Below are positions 9,306-18,209 of a stretch of DNA of 40,265 bases, one piece after another. Under the pieces are notes generated by a model, which searched no databases, was not told the origin of the DNA, and worked only from the letters and a program-made list of their open reading frames with translations. The stretch covers positions 1 through 40,265 of the forward strand of contig WQYR01000004.1 of the NCBI GenBank assembly GCA_009781145.1. The letters are read 5' to 3'. The stretch is from Propionibacteriaceae bacterium. Lineage in GTDB: Bacteria; Actinomycetota; Actinomycetes; Propionibacteriales; Propionibacteriaceae. The position numbers and the translations under genes are program-made. Position 1 is the first letter of the stretch. Each line of letters opens with the position of its first letter.

Positions 9306-9627
9306 TGCCGTTCTCCTTGATGTCTTGAAGGCGTGTCGAGATGAACTCCCAGCGTTGCCAAAAGCCCTCCAGCGCGGCCTCGCCGGCGGTGTTCAGCGTG
9401 TAGACCTTGCGCGGCGGCCCCACCTCTGAGCGTTGCTGCATGACTTCCACGCAGCCCTTCTTTTCCAGGCGCAACAGGATCGGGTACACCGTGCCTTCCG
9501 ACACGGACGCGAACCCTGCCCCATTCAGCGCCCGGACGATCTCGTAGCCGTAAGTCGACCGGTGCCGCAAAATCTGCATGACCGCGCCCTCCAGCACTCC
9601 CTTGAGCAGTTCAGTAAGGTCGTCCAT
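9298..9627 (-). CDS. PadR family transcriptional regulator
   Basis: ILRHRSTYGYEIVRAL...GTVYPILLRLEKKG...GPPRKVYTLN. Confidence 0.95.
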   Translation of the reverse strand: MDDLTELLKGVLEGAVMQILRHRSTYGYEIVRALNGAGFASVSEGTVYPILLRLEKKGCVEVMQQRSEVGPPRKVYTLNTAGEAALEGFWQRWEFISTRLQDIKENGND

Positions 9628-9657
9628 CTGTCACCTCCTTTGTCGTCATCCGGCGAG

Positions 9658-9679
9658 ATTCTGCGACTTCGCGCAGAAT
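9658..9679. repeat. Palindromic hairpin related to the 7257-7365 element
   Basis: ATTCTGCGACTTCGCGCAGAAT, preceded by GTCATCC. Confidence 0.75.
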
Positions 9680-9703
9680 GACGCGGCAGTTACCTCGTAA
9701 CGC

Positions 9704-10588
9704 TTGGTACCAGTACAGCGTATCACCAGGTACCGCCTGGCTCGCCGACTGCCGGCGAAAAAGGCTCACCGTGTTATCTGCAACGAGTTGGTTCCCCTGG
9801 CTGACCGGTTTCCGGACGACGCGGAGATCAATACGGAGCTCGCCAAGGCGTGGTACAACCTGGCCCTCAACTTGAAAGCGAATAAAGCCGGCCGCGTCAT
9901 TGACGGCGAGTTGGCGCCTTTTGCCGCCCGGTTCCCCGATGACCAAGAAATCAACGGATGGCTGGCCACCGCCCTGTTTAATCTGTTGGTCGACCTGCCG
10001 ATTGACCAGGCCCACCGGTGGGTCAACGAGTTGGCGTCCGTGGCTGCCCGATTCCCGCAGAACGAGGGCATCAACCTGGAGTTGGCCAAGGCGCTGTACA
10101 ACATGATTGTTGATCTGCCACCCGATCAGGGCGGCCAGATCTTCAACCAGCACCTGGCGCCCCTGGCGGCCCAGTTCCCCGACGATGCCAAGATCAATCT
10201 GATAACTGCTCAAGCAATCGTCCGCCTCGCCCAAACCCTGCCCCATCAACCCGCTCGTAACTTCATCAACAGCGCGCTATCACCGCTGACGGCACGTTTT
10301 CCACGCGACGCCGCCATCAACTGTGAACTGGCGAAGGCGGTCGTCAACTTGGCCCTCGATAGGCCGCCGGATCAGGCTCGCGTCATCATCGACGACGTCC
10401 TGAAGCCACTGGCCGCGCGGTTCCCGGATGATCCGGAGATAAACCTGCGACTCGTCAAAGGTCTCTACAACATGACGGTTGACATGCCCTCAGATCAGGC
10501 GAAACTGGTTGTTGATCATGAAATGGCCCCACTGGCGGCCCGCTTCCCTAATAACTCTGAGATGAAGGCCTTCCTCGATCTGCAGTGA
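9704..10588 (+). CDS. Tandem-repeat protein with about seven 41-aa units (TPR-like helical hairpins?)
   Basis: Recurring LAARFPDDxEINxxLAKALYNxxVDLPxDQA. Start uncertain; no clear SD and the ORF opens inside a partial repeat, so it may be 5'-truncated. Confidence 0.75.
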   Translation: MVPVQRITRYRLARRLPAKKAHRVICNELVPLADRFPDDAEINTELAKAWYNLALNLKANKAGRVIDGELAPFAARFPDDQEINGWLATALFNLLVDLPIDQAHRWVNELASVAARFPQNEGINLELAKALYNMIVDLPPDQGGQIFNQHLAPLAAQFPDDAKINLITAQAIVRLAQTLPHQPARNFINSALSPLTARFPRDAAINCELAKAVVNLALDRPPDQARVIIDDVLKPLAARFPDDPEINLRLVKGLYNMTVDMPSDQAKLVVDHEMAPLAARFPNNSEMKAFLDLQ

Positions 10589-10677
10589 TGGACATCGCCC
10601 AGCTACAGGGCTTTTGGCACCTGCCGTCGCGTCGGTTACTAAGATGACGGGCAGCAAACATCCAATCAGGAGGAACT

Positions 10678-11037
10678 GTGAAGGGCTTTAAAGAATTTCT
10701 CATGCGGGGCAACGTCGTTTCACTGGCCGTGGCGGTCATCGTTGGCACCGCATTCACTGCCGTGGTGACGGCTTTCAGCAAGCTCATCATGAGCATCATC
10801 GGCTTGGTTTTCGGCGAGCCGAACTTTGACGGGTTGAACATCGGGCCAGTCAACATCGGGGTATTCATCACAGCCGTCATCAACTTCCTTCTGATTGCTG
10901 CCGTCGTTTACTTCCTGATCGTCAAGCCGATGGCCATGCTGGAGGCCCGCAAACCCAAGCCGGCCGACGAGCCCGTCCCGCCAACAACCGAAGAACTGCT
11001 GACGCAGATCCGCGATCTGTTGGCGAAGGACGGCTAG
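10678..11037 (+). CDS. mscL: Large-conductance mechanosensitive channel
   Basis: GTG start after AGGAGG; KGFKEFLMRGNVVSLAVAVIVGTAFTAVV. Confidence 0.95.
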   Translation: MKGFKEFLMRGNVVSLAVAVIVGTAFTAVVTAFSKLIMSIIGLVFGEPNFDGLNIGPVNIGVFITAVINFLLIAAVVYFLIVKPMAMLEARKPKPADEPVPPTTEELLTQIRDLLAKDG

Positions 11038-11048
11038 TCGGGCACACT

Positions 11049-11468
11049 TCAGGCGGTCGTCACCGCGATCTTGCGCGGCTTGGCCTCTTCGGCCACGGGG
11101 ATCGTCAGCGTCAACACACCGTCGGTGTAGTTGGCTTCGATCTTGCCAAGATCAAGGCCCGAGCCAAGCGAGATCTGGCGAGCATAGGTGCCGAAGCTGC
11201 GCTCGCGGCTGACCCAGCCGCTCTTCTCGGCGGTGTCGTCCACCACCTCGGCAGCGCGCTCGGCGCGCACCGTCAACGTGCGGTCGTCCACGTCGATGTC
11301 GATCGACTTCGGGTCGACGCCGGGCAGGTCCATCTTGACGACGAAAGTGTCACCATTGCGGAAAAGATCCATCGGCATGCGGGTGTCCGACACAGTGCGT
11401 GAGACCGACGTAAACAAACGGTCGAGATCCTTGAACGGGTTATATGGCGTAGTCATCTTGAGATTCAT
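11049..11468 (-). CDS. Hsp20/alpha-crystallin family small heat shock protein
   Basis: MDLFRNGDTFVVKMDLPGVDPKSIDIDVDDRTLTVRAER, ending in GVLTLTIPVAE. Confidence 0.95.
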   Translation of the reverse strand: MNLKMTTPYNPFKDLDRLFTSVSRTVSDTRMPMDLFRNGDTFVVKMDLPGVDPKSIDIDVDDRTLTVRAERAAEVVDDTAEKSGWVSRERSFGTYARQISLGSGLDLGKIEANYTDGVLTLTIPVAEEAKPRKIAVTTA

Positions 11469-11537
11469 CTCCTCTAATCAGGGTGGCGCTGGTTTGCGCT
11501 CACGAGATTCAACCAGTCGCATGGGTCGGATATTCCC

Positions 11538-11562
11538 AAGTTGAGTGTACTAGACTCAACTT
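11538..11562. promoter_or_regulatory. Candidate HspR-binding HAIR operator
   Basis: AAGTTGAGT-GTACTAG-ACTCAACTT, a perfect 9-bp dyad with a 7-nt spacer. Published HAIR consensus is CTTGAGT-N7-ACTCAAG. Confidence 0.85.
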
Positions 11563-11647
11563 GCTCAAAACGTGCTTGGGCCGCAGACGCTGCTACATTT
11601 GGGACCACGACACATTCGGGCGAAGCAACGCAAAGGATGGTTTCACT

Positions 11648-11974
11648 ATGGTTTGTCATTTTGGCCACAAATGGAGCGAATGTATGTGCGACAAGTGCGG
11701 CATGATCCGCGACACGGGCCACGTCTGGGATGGTTGCGTTTGCAGCAAGTGCGGGTCAAAGAGCCATGACGAGTCCGCGCACGATTGGGAGTTTCTCGAA
11801 AGGGCAAGCCGCGACTCAACCCCATTTGACGCGTGGTATGGCGGTCATTTCGTTAGTGTGACGCCGGTTAGAAGCGAAGATACTTTCCTCTGCCGCAAAT
11901 GCGGCATGAAAAAGGTCGAATGGAACGAACGGGACGACATGGGCGGCGTCCTTAGCGGTGTCGAGCTGGACTGA
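11648..11974 (+). CDS. Cys/His-rich zinc-ribbon-like small protein
   Basis: ATG at 11648 after AAAGGA; MVCHFGHKWSECMCDKCGMIRDTGHVWDGCVCSKCG plus a later CRKCG. Confidence 0.7.
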   Translation: MVCHFGHKWSECMCDKCGMIRDTGHVWDGCVCSKCGSKSHDESAHDWEFLERASRDSTPFDAWYGGHFVSVTPVRSEDTFLCRKCGMKKVEWNERDDMGGVLSGVELD

Positions 11975-12075
11975 CGCATCAGCGTGGACGCGCATCGCAG
12001 GCCAAACGTTGAGCGTTCCAGACTCACCTTTTGCCCAACTTCCCTAGGCTAGAATGGGGGGACGGAAAGGCGAGC

Positions 12076-13290
12076 ATGGCAACAAAACCGACCATCACCC
12101 CTGGCAGCGGCCGGGCTCTGGTGCCTTCCGACCGCGCACGAGCGGCCATTGTCGGCCACCTTCGCGCCAAGAGTGGCACCATCGCCACTGCCATTGTCCA
12201 CGCCATCGGCGAAGACCACCCCTGGTACTCCGACCTCGACGCAGACTCGCGCAGTTGGATATCGATGATCGTCAGTGCCGCCGTCGACAACTTCGCCACC
12301 TGGTTCGATGACGACACGGACGAAGACGTCACCCCTGCCTCGATATTCGCCGTCGCGCCGCGCTCCATGACGCGGCAACTGACGCTCGGCCAAACCGTCG
12401 ACCTCGTGCGCACTTCCATCACCGCCATCGAGCGTCAGATCGACGAGTTGATGCCTAAGCCCGACCGCGGCCCGCTGCAGACGTCCCTTCTGTACTACTC
12501 AAGGCAGGCGGCCTTCGCGGCCGCCGAGGTATACGCCTGGGCAGCCGAATCGCGCGGCTCCTGGGACGAGCACGTCGAATCGCGCATCGTCGACGCGCTT
12601 ATGCGCGACCAGATCGACGAGGACATGCTGTCACGGGCCTCAACCTTGGGCTGGCCCGCGTCCATGCCGGTGGTTGTCATGGTTGGCGCACGACCTCGCG
12701 CCAAGGATCATCCCGCCGCGGTCGATGCGCTTCATCAGTGCGCCGAAGGCATCGAACAACAGGCACTCGGCGCCGTCCAAGGCGAGCATCTGGTTGCGGT
12801 CGTCAGCACCGGAAATGACGCTGACAGCACCGGGGGCGTCAGGTTGGCCAAGCAATTGCAGAATTGTTTCGGCCCCGGCCCGATCGTCGTCGGGCCTGTC
12901 GTAGCAGGCCTTTCCGAGGCGCACATTTCGGCGGTGGATGCTGCCTCGGGGGCGGCCGTGGTGAATGCCTGGCCTGAACACCCAGTCATCGTCACAGCAG
13001 ACAGTTTGTTGCCAGAACGCGCCTTGGCCGGAAACCCGGCGGCCCAGCAGGCTCTGGTCGGCGTGTACCGGCAACTGGCGGACGCAGGGTCCGATCTGCT
13101 GGAAACCTGCGCCGGCTTCCTCGACCACTCCGGCAGCATTGAGGCCACGGCGAGGGACATGTTCATTCACCCGAACACCGTGCGCTATCGCCTGAAGCGC
13201 ATTCAGGAAGTGACGGACTACTCCCCCGCCAACGCCCGGGACGCCTTCTTGCTGCGCCTGGCCCTCACTCTGGGGCGCCTGGCGGCATAG
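12076..13290 (+). CDS. PucR family transcriptional regulator (C-terminal HTH)
   Basis: C-terminal LLETCAGFLDHSGSIEATARDMFIHPNTVRYRLKRIQEVTDYSP; ATG at 12076 preceded by GGAAAGG. Confidence 0.88.
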   Translation: MATKPTITPGSGRALVPSDRARAAIVGHLRAKSGTIATAIVHAIGEDHPWYSDLDADSRSWISMIVSAAVDNFATWFDDDTDEDVTPASIFAVAPRSMTRQLTLGQTVDLVRTSITAIERQIDELMPKPDRGPLQTSLLYYSRQAAFAAAEVYAWAAESRGSWDEHVESRIVDALMRDQIDEDMLSRASTLGWPASMPVVVMVGARPRAKDHPAAVDALHQCAEGIEQQALGAVQGEHLVAVVSTGNDADSTGGVRLAKQLQNCFGPGPIVVGPVVAGLSEAHISAVDAASGAAVVNAWPEHPVIVTADSLLPERALAGNPAAQQALVGVYRQLADAGSDLLETCAGFLDHSGSIEATARDMFIHPNTVRYRLKRIQEVTDYSPANARDAFLLRLALTLGRLAA

Positions 13291-13990
13291 GTCGCGGCCC
13301 GAAAATGGCCGTGCCGATTCGGACGATCGTCGAGCCCTCCTCGATGGCCCACTCGAAATCGCCCGACATGCCCATCGACAGTTCAGTCCAAGGCTCACCT
13401 GACGCGTCGCGCAACTGTGTCTGCACGTCACGTAGGCGCCTGAAGCACGCCCGCACAGCAGTCTCGTCCGGGCTGTTCACGGCCACCGTCATGAGCCCCT
13501 GCGGACGCAGGGACGAGAAAGGCCTCAAGCCCCGTGCCAGCGCCAAAGCATCGTCAGGCGCCACCCCATGCTTGGCCGCTTCACCCGAGGTGTTCACCTC
13601 GATTAGGACAGCCATGCCCCGCCCCAGCGCCTGCAGGCGGCGGTCAAGGGCCTCCGCGGTGCGCAGTGCGTCCAACGCCTGGAACTGACTGGCGAACTCC
13701 GCCACCAACCCGGCTTTGTTGGTCTGCAATGGCCCGATCAACACCCACTTGAGGCCGCGGCCGTCAAGCTCGCGCGCCTTGGTCGCCATCTCCTGAGGAC
13801 GGTTTTCGGCGAACCGCACTATTCCACTGCCGGCCGCCACTGCGGCGACGGCGTCAGCCGTTCGGGTTTTCGACACTGGCAGCAGCGATACCTCGAACGG
13901 GTCCCGTCCGACGCGGCGCGCGGCCGCCGCCACGCGCCGTTGAATGGCGTCAACGCGCGTCGCCAGAGCGGACGCATCCGTCATGGCCAT
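13265..13990 (-). CDS. YggS/PLPBP family pyridoxal phosphate-binding protein
   Basis: LLPVSKTRTADAV, FAENRPQE, WVLIGPLQTNK, LSMGMSGDFEWAIEEGSTIVRIGTAIFG. Confidence 0.95.
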   Translation of the reverse strand: MAMTDASALATRVDAIQRRVAAAARRVGRDPFEVSLLPVSKTRTADAVAAVAAGSGIVRFAENRPQEMATKARELDGRGLKWVLIGPLQTNKAGLVAEFASQFQALDALRTAEALDRRLQALGRGMAVLIEVNTSGEAAKHGVAPDDALALARGLRPFSSLRPQGLMTVAVNSPDETAVRACFRRLRDVQTQLRDASGEPWTELSMGMSGDFEWAIEEGSTIVRIGTAIFGPRPMPPGAPE

Positions 13991-14937
13991 CGGGCCGCCA
14001 AAGAGACGACGCCCAGCCCGGCAATCAACGCAAAAAGAAGCGCCACCCCGGCCAGGCGCTCGGTGATCTCAGACAACTCCTCGACGTACCCGACGTCCTG
14101 GGCGATGGTTTGGTACACCGCTGAAAGATCAGACACCGACGACGCGGCGAACTTTTTGCCGCCGGACGCCTTGGCGATGTTCGACAGTTCGGCATGATTG
14201 ACCGGCACCCTTTGTCGCTGGCCATTTTCGATGATGTAGCCGTTGTCCGTGCCATAGGCGATCGTGTAGATGGGCACGCCCCGCTGCCCCGCCAGTTCGG
14301 CGGCCCCTGCCGATGGTTTGCCAGTGTTGGTCGACCCGTCCGACAGCAGCACGATGGCCCCTGGTGCCGGATCGTCCGGGTGCTGCGGGTCGGGCGGTGC
14401 CAGCTCCAACGCGCGCAGCGACGTGTAGATACCCTCACCGATAGCGGTGGACGGCTGCAACTGAAGCGAGTCGATGGCCCGCTTCGCGGCGCCTCGATCG
14501 GTACTGGGAGCCATGACGATGTTGGCCGTTGCCGCGAAACTGACCACGGCAAGGTTGAATGTCGCGGGCAGCAAGTCGACGAAACTGGATGCCGCCGCCT
14601 TCTCGGCGTCGATTCGGGTGGGCGCCACGTCGGTCGCCGACATGGATATCGACACGTCGATGGCGATGACGATGGTGGCACGATCCTTCGGCACGTTCAC
14701 CATGGCGGCGGGCTGGGCGTAGGCCAACACCAACGCGGCCAGCGAAAGCAACGAAGCGACCACCGAAAAGTGCCGCTTCCAGGCCGATTCGACGGGCAGC
14801 AACCGCGTCAGCCGACGGGCTCCGGTTGGGTTGCGCAGCCGCAACGACAACCCCGCATAGACAATCGCGATCGCTGGCACGAGCAGCAGCCACCAGAGCC
14901 TTTGCGGGCTCATGAATGAAAGGACCATCGCTACCAT
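13981..14937 (-). CDS. VWA domain-containing membrane protein (BatA-like)
   Basis: VIAIDVSISMSATD (MIDAS), IVLLSDGSTNTG, terminal TM segments. Confidence 0.9.
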   Translation of the reverse strand: MVAMVLSFMSPQRLWWLLLVPAIAIVYAGLSLRLRNPTGARRLTRLLPVESAWKRHFSVVASLLSLAALVLAYAQPAAMVNVPKDRATIVIAIDVSISMSATDVAPTRIDAEKAAASSFVDLLPATFNLAVVSFAATANIVMAPSTDRGAAKRAIDSLQLQPSTAIGEGIYTSLRALELAPPDPQHPDDPAPGAIVLLSDGSTNTGKPSAGAAELAGQRGVPIYTIAYGTDNGYIIENGQRQRVPVNHAELSNIAKASGGKKFAASSVSDLSAVYQTIAQDVGYVEELSEITERLAGVALLFALIAGLGVVSLAARWP

Positions 14938-15909
14938 TTACGGCCACCTCGCTGCCATCGATACCGCTCCGAGTGCTGCCACCACGGCAAAGGCCAGGGC
15001 GTACAGCGCCCAGCGTGCCGTCACCTCTTTGTTGACGTCGTCGTAACCGACTTCGCTCTTCAACTGGTTGTAGACGTTGTTGATCTGGCTTACAGACGCG
15101 GCGTCATAGGCTTTCCCGCCGGTGACTTGGGCTATCTGGTTGAGTGTGGCCTTGTCTGGCGCCACGTTCGCCCGCTGCCCGTCGATGTCGACGTAGCCGT
15201 TGGCCGTACCGTAGGCGATGGTAAAGATAGGCACCTTCTTGGCGGCCGCGTTGTTGGCGGCCTCCATCGTGTCGAACCCCTTGGTGCTGGTGCCGTCCGA
15301 CAGCAGGATCATCAGGGCCGGTGCCGACCGGCCACTGGCATCAGGCGGAGCCTGCGCGATGGTGACCAGACCAACGGTGATGGCGTCCCCGATGGCTGTG
15401 CCGTTCTCGGTAGTCAAAGAATCGATTGACCGTAGCACCATACCGCGGTCGGTCGACGGCGGCCCGTACGACGAAGGCGAGCCCGCAAGCGACACCACCG
15501 AGACGTTGTATTGCGGCGGCAGTTGGTTGACGAAGTCGGTGGCTGCCGCCTTGGCGGCGTCCAAGCGGTTGGGCGAAATGTCGGTGGCCGACATCGACAT
15601 CGAGTTGTCGATCAGAAGCACGATGGTGGCCCGCTCGCGTGGCACCTTTTCAACACCCGCCGGACGTGCCCATGCCCCAGATATCAACACCAGCGAACAC
15701 AGCGCCATGGCCACGGTGACGTGACGCCGCCACTGGCTCTGCTTCGGCAGGACGGCCGCGAGCACTCCCGTGTTGGTGTACCGGATGCCCGAGCGCTTCG
15801 ACAGGTGCAGACCCACGATGTAAAGCGCAATCAGCAGCGGCAAGGCTAGCAGCGCCCAAAGGCGCCCGGGGGCGAAGAATTCGAATGGGCCAACCGGTGT
15901 CGCAATCAT
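14938..15909 (-). CDS. VWA domain-containing membrane protein (paralogue)
   Basis: VLLIDNSMSMSATD, MILLSDGTSTKG; ATG at 15909 overlaps the DUF58 stop. Confidence 0.9.
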   Translation of the reverse strand: MIATPVGPFEFFAPGRLWALLALPLLIALYIVGLHLSKRSGIRYTNTGVLAAVLPKQSQWRRHVTVAMALCSLVLISGAWARPAGVEKVPRERATIVLLIDNSMSMSATDISPNRLDAAKAAATDFVNQLPPQYNVSVVSLAGSPSSYGPPSTDRGMVLRSIDSLTTENGTAIGDAITVGLVTIAQAPPDASGRSAPALMILLSDGTSTKGFDTMEAANNAAAKKVPIFTIAYGTANGYVDIDGQRANVAPDKATLNQIAQVTGGKAYDAASVSQINNVYNQLKSEVGYDDVNKEVTARWALYALAFAVVAALGAVSMAARWP

Positions 15910-16970
15910 TTGGCCACCCCCTGCGGAGGGACGTGCAACACGGTGGCGGTGCGTCGATAGGCCAGGACGAACCGGGCGATATCCTGAACCCAATCACGGT
16001 CGGTCCTAAGCTGGATGTGGCCGACGCCGGTGCGGCGCATCGCGGCGGCGATGCGCGCCCGCTGCTGGGCCGAGGCCTTGTCTACCAGGGCACGCGCCTT
16101 CGAGTCGGACGTGTTGACATACCGCTCAAAGTTGGTCTCCGGGTCTTTGATCAGCAGTTCGCCGACATCTGGGAACTCCATCTCGGCGGCGTCTATGACC
16201 TCCACGCAAAGCACCTGGTTTCGCACTGTCAGGCGACGTAGCTGCCGTTCCCACTCGGTGGGGACGCCCGGGTCGACGACCTCGTCGCCGGGGGTCAAGA
16301 AATCGGAGACAACCACGCGCAACCCGCGCCGGCGCTGCGTGCGGTTCATCTGCTCGATGCCGTCAGCCAGGGTCAGGTTGCCGGGCGCATGGTCGGGCAC
16401 GATGGGCTCTTCCAGCATCTTCCCGAGCAGCCCGTACAGGGCGTTGCGCCCGGCCAGGGCGGGCAGGCGCTTTATGGCGTCCGGGCGCAGAATCATGCCG
16501 CCGAAACGGTCACCCACCTTTTGAGAAACAAAGCCGATGGTGGCGATTGCCGCGATACCCAAGTCTCGTTTTGTCACGCCGGCAGTGCCCCAGTTCATGG
16601 ACGGGGTGACATCAAGCAGCGCCCACACCTCCAGTTCGCGGTCGGCCACGGAATCACGCACATGTGGCACTGTGGCGCGGGCGGTGACGGCCCAGTCCAT
16701 TCGGCGTACATCGTCCTGGCCCGGCACATAGATTCTGGCGTCGCCAGGCTCGGTACCGGGGCCTGGCACGAGCCCCAGATGGTCGCCCTGAAGGAAACCT
16801 TCCAGGCGGCGAACAATCGTCAGTTCCAGGCGGCGCATGGCCGCCTCGGGGGCCAGTTTGCGCAACGCTATGGTCTGTTGCTTCGGCGCCTCCAACAGGG
16901 TTGAGGTAACCGCATCGCCATCGTTCTCGGACGGCGGTGCGAATTCCGGCAGCACCTGAGTCATGGCCAT
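15906..16970 (-). CDS. DUF58 domain-containing protein
   Basis: DVRRMDWAVTARATVPHVRDSVADRELEVWALLDVTPSM. Confidence 0.93.
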   Translation of the reverse strand: MAMTQVLPEFAPPSENDGDAVTSTLLEAPKQQTIALRKLAPEAAMRRLELTIVRRLEGFLQGDHLGLVPGPGTEPGDARIYVPGQDDVRRMDWAVTARATVPHVRDSVADRELEVWALLDVTPSMNWGTAGVTKRDLGIAAIATIGFVSQKVGDRFGGMILRPDAIKRLPALAGRNALYGLLGKMLEEPIVPDHAPGNLTLADGIEQMNRTQRRRGLRVVVSDFLTPGDEVVDPGVPTEWERQLRRLTVRNQVLCVEVIDAAEMEFPDVGELLIKDPETNFERYVNTSDSKARALVDKASAQQRARIAAAMRRTGVGHIQLRTDRDWVQDIARFVLAYRRTATVLHVPPQGVAK

Positions 16971-16980
16971 AGACGACCTG

Positions 16981-18039
16981 CTAACCGCGCGGCTGGTTGG
17001 CGTTCCAGACGGGCGTCGGCGCAGGCACCATTGCCAAAATTCGGTCGATCACCTGGGATGCTGGAATGTTGTCAGCGATGGCGTCGAAACTGAGAGTCAC
17101 GCGGTGCGCCATGACGTCTTGGGCGACTGCCTGAACGTCTGACGGCAGCACATAGTCGCGGCCGTGGATCAACGCCAGCGCGCGGGACGCGGACGTCAGG
17201 CCCAGCGTGGCACGCGACGAGGCGCCAATCGAGATGACCTTGTCAAGGTCGGGCATGCCAAAATCCACCGGATTACGGGTGGCCATAACCAGGCGAACGA
17301 TGTACTCGGCCACCAGGTTGTGGACGAAAATGTTCGACGCCATGTCCTGCAATTGAAGCGTCTTCTTGGGGTCGAGCACCGGGTCCGGCACAGGCGCCTT
17401 GATCGACATGCGGCGCAGGATCTCGAACTCCTCATTGCCCTTCGGGTAGGGCACGTCCACCTTCAACAGGAAGCGGTCCCGCTGGGCTTCTGGCAGCGGG
17501 TAGACACCCTCGGATTCGACGGGGTTCTCTGTCGCGATGACAATGAACGGCTTGGCCATCGGGTATGTGGTGCCGCCGATAGACACCTGACCTTCGGCCA
17601 TCACCTCAAGCATGGCGGCTTGCACCTTGGCGGGGGCGCGGTTCACCTCGTCCGCCAGGACGAAATTGACGAACACTGGCCCGAGTTCCACGTCGAACGT
17701 CTCTTTCGCCATCGAGTAGATTCGGGTGCCAACAATGTCGGACGGCACCAAGTCGGGCGTGAACTGGATGCGGGCGAAGTTGCCACCGACCACGGTGGCG
17801 AAACTGCGCACGGCCAACGTCTTGGCTGTGCCCGGCACGCCTTCCAGCAGAACATGGCCCTTGGCCAGCAGACCAACCATCAACTGCTCGACAAGGTGCT
17901 CCTGGCCGACGATGACCCGCTGCACCTGCGCCAAGGCTTTGCCGAGTAACTCGGCCGCGTCCTTGACGCTCATCGCCTTCGCGTCATGGCTGCTGTGCTC
18001 GGTGGGGACGGGATCGGTATCCGTCGGGGTTGTGCTCAC
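16981..18039 (-). CDS. MoxR family AAA ATPase
   Basis: VIVGQEHLVEQLMVGLLAKGHVLLEGVPGTAKTL, FVLADEVNRAPAKVQAAMLE; probable GTG start at 18039. Confidence 0.95.
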   Translation of the reverse strand: MSTTPTDTDPVPTEHSSHDAKAMSVKDAAELLGKALAQVQRVIVGQEHLVEQLMVGLLAKGHVLLEGVPGTAKTLAVRSFATVVGGNFARIQFTPDLVPSDIVGTRIYSMAKETFDVELGPVFVNFVLADEVNRAPAKVQAAMLEVMAEGQVSIGGTTYPMAKPFIVIATENPVESEGVYPLPEAQRDRFLLKVDVPYPKGNEEFEILRRMSIKAPVPDPVLDPKKTLQLQDMASNIFVHNLVAEYIVRLVMATRNPVDFGMPDLDKVISIGASSRATLGLTSASRALALIHGRDYVLPSDVQAVAQDVMAHRVTLSFDAIADNIPASQVIDRILAMVPAPTPVWNANQPRG

Positions 18040-18209
18040 GATGCCTGGCTTTCTGTGCTTGTGAGTAATACATGTTACCGTGCCGAGGGCTTTCCAACCG
18101 CCGCGTCCGCCCCTGCACAGCAAACGATCCAGCTCCCACAGCTATCGCACAGGCCCACCAAACCGCATACCGATGGGCCAAAAGCCCCTTGCCTGTAAAG
18201 TTGGTAACG

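Noticed and set aside
9611-10249. 212-aa minus-strand ORF with repeated GxxRxQLVxD pattern
   Set aside because: Mirror image of the 41-aa repeat gene; its repetitiveness is inherited from the sense strand.
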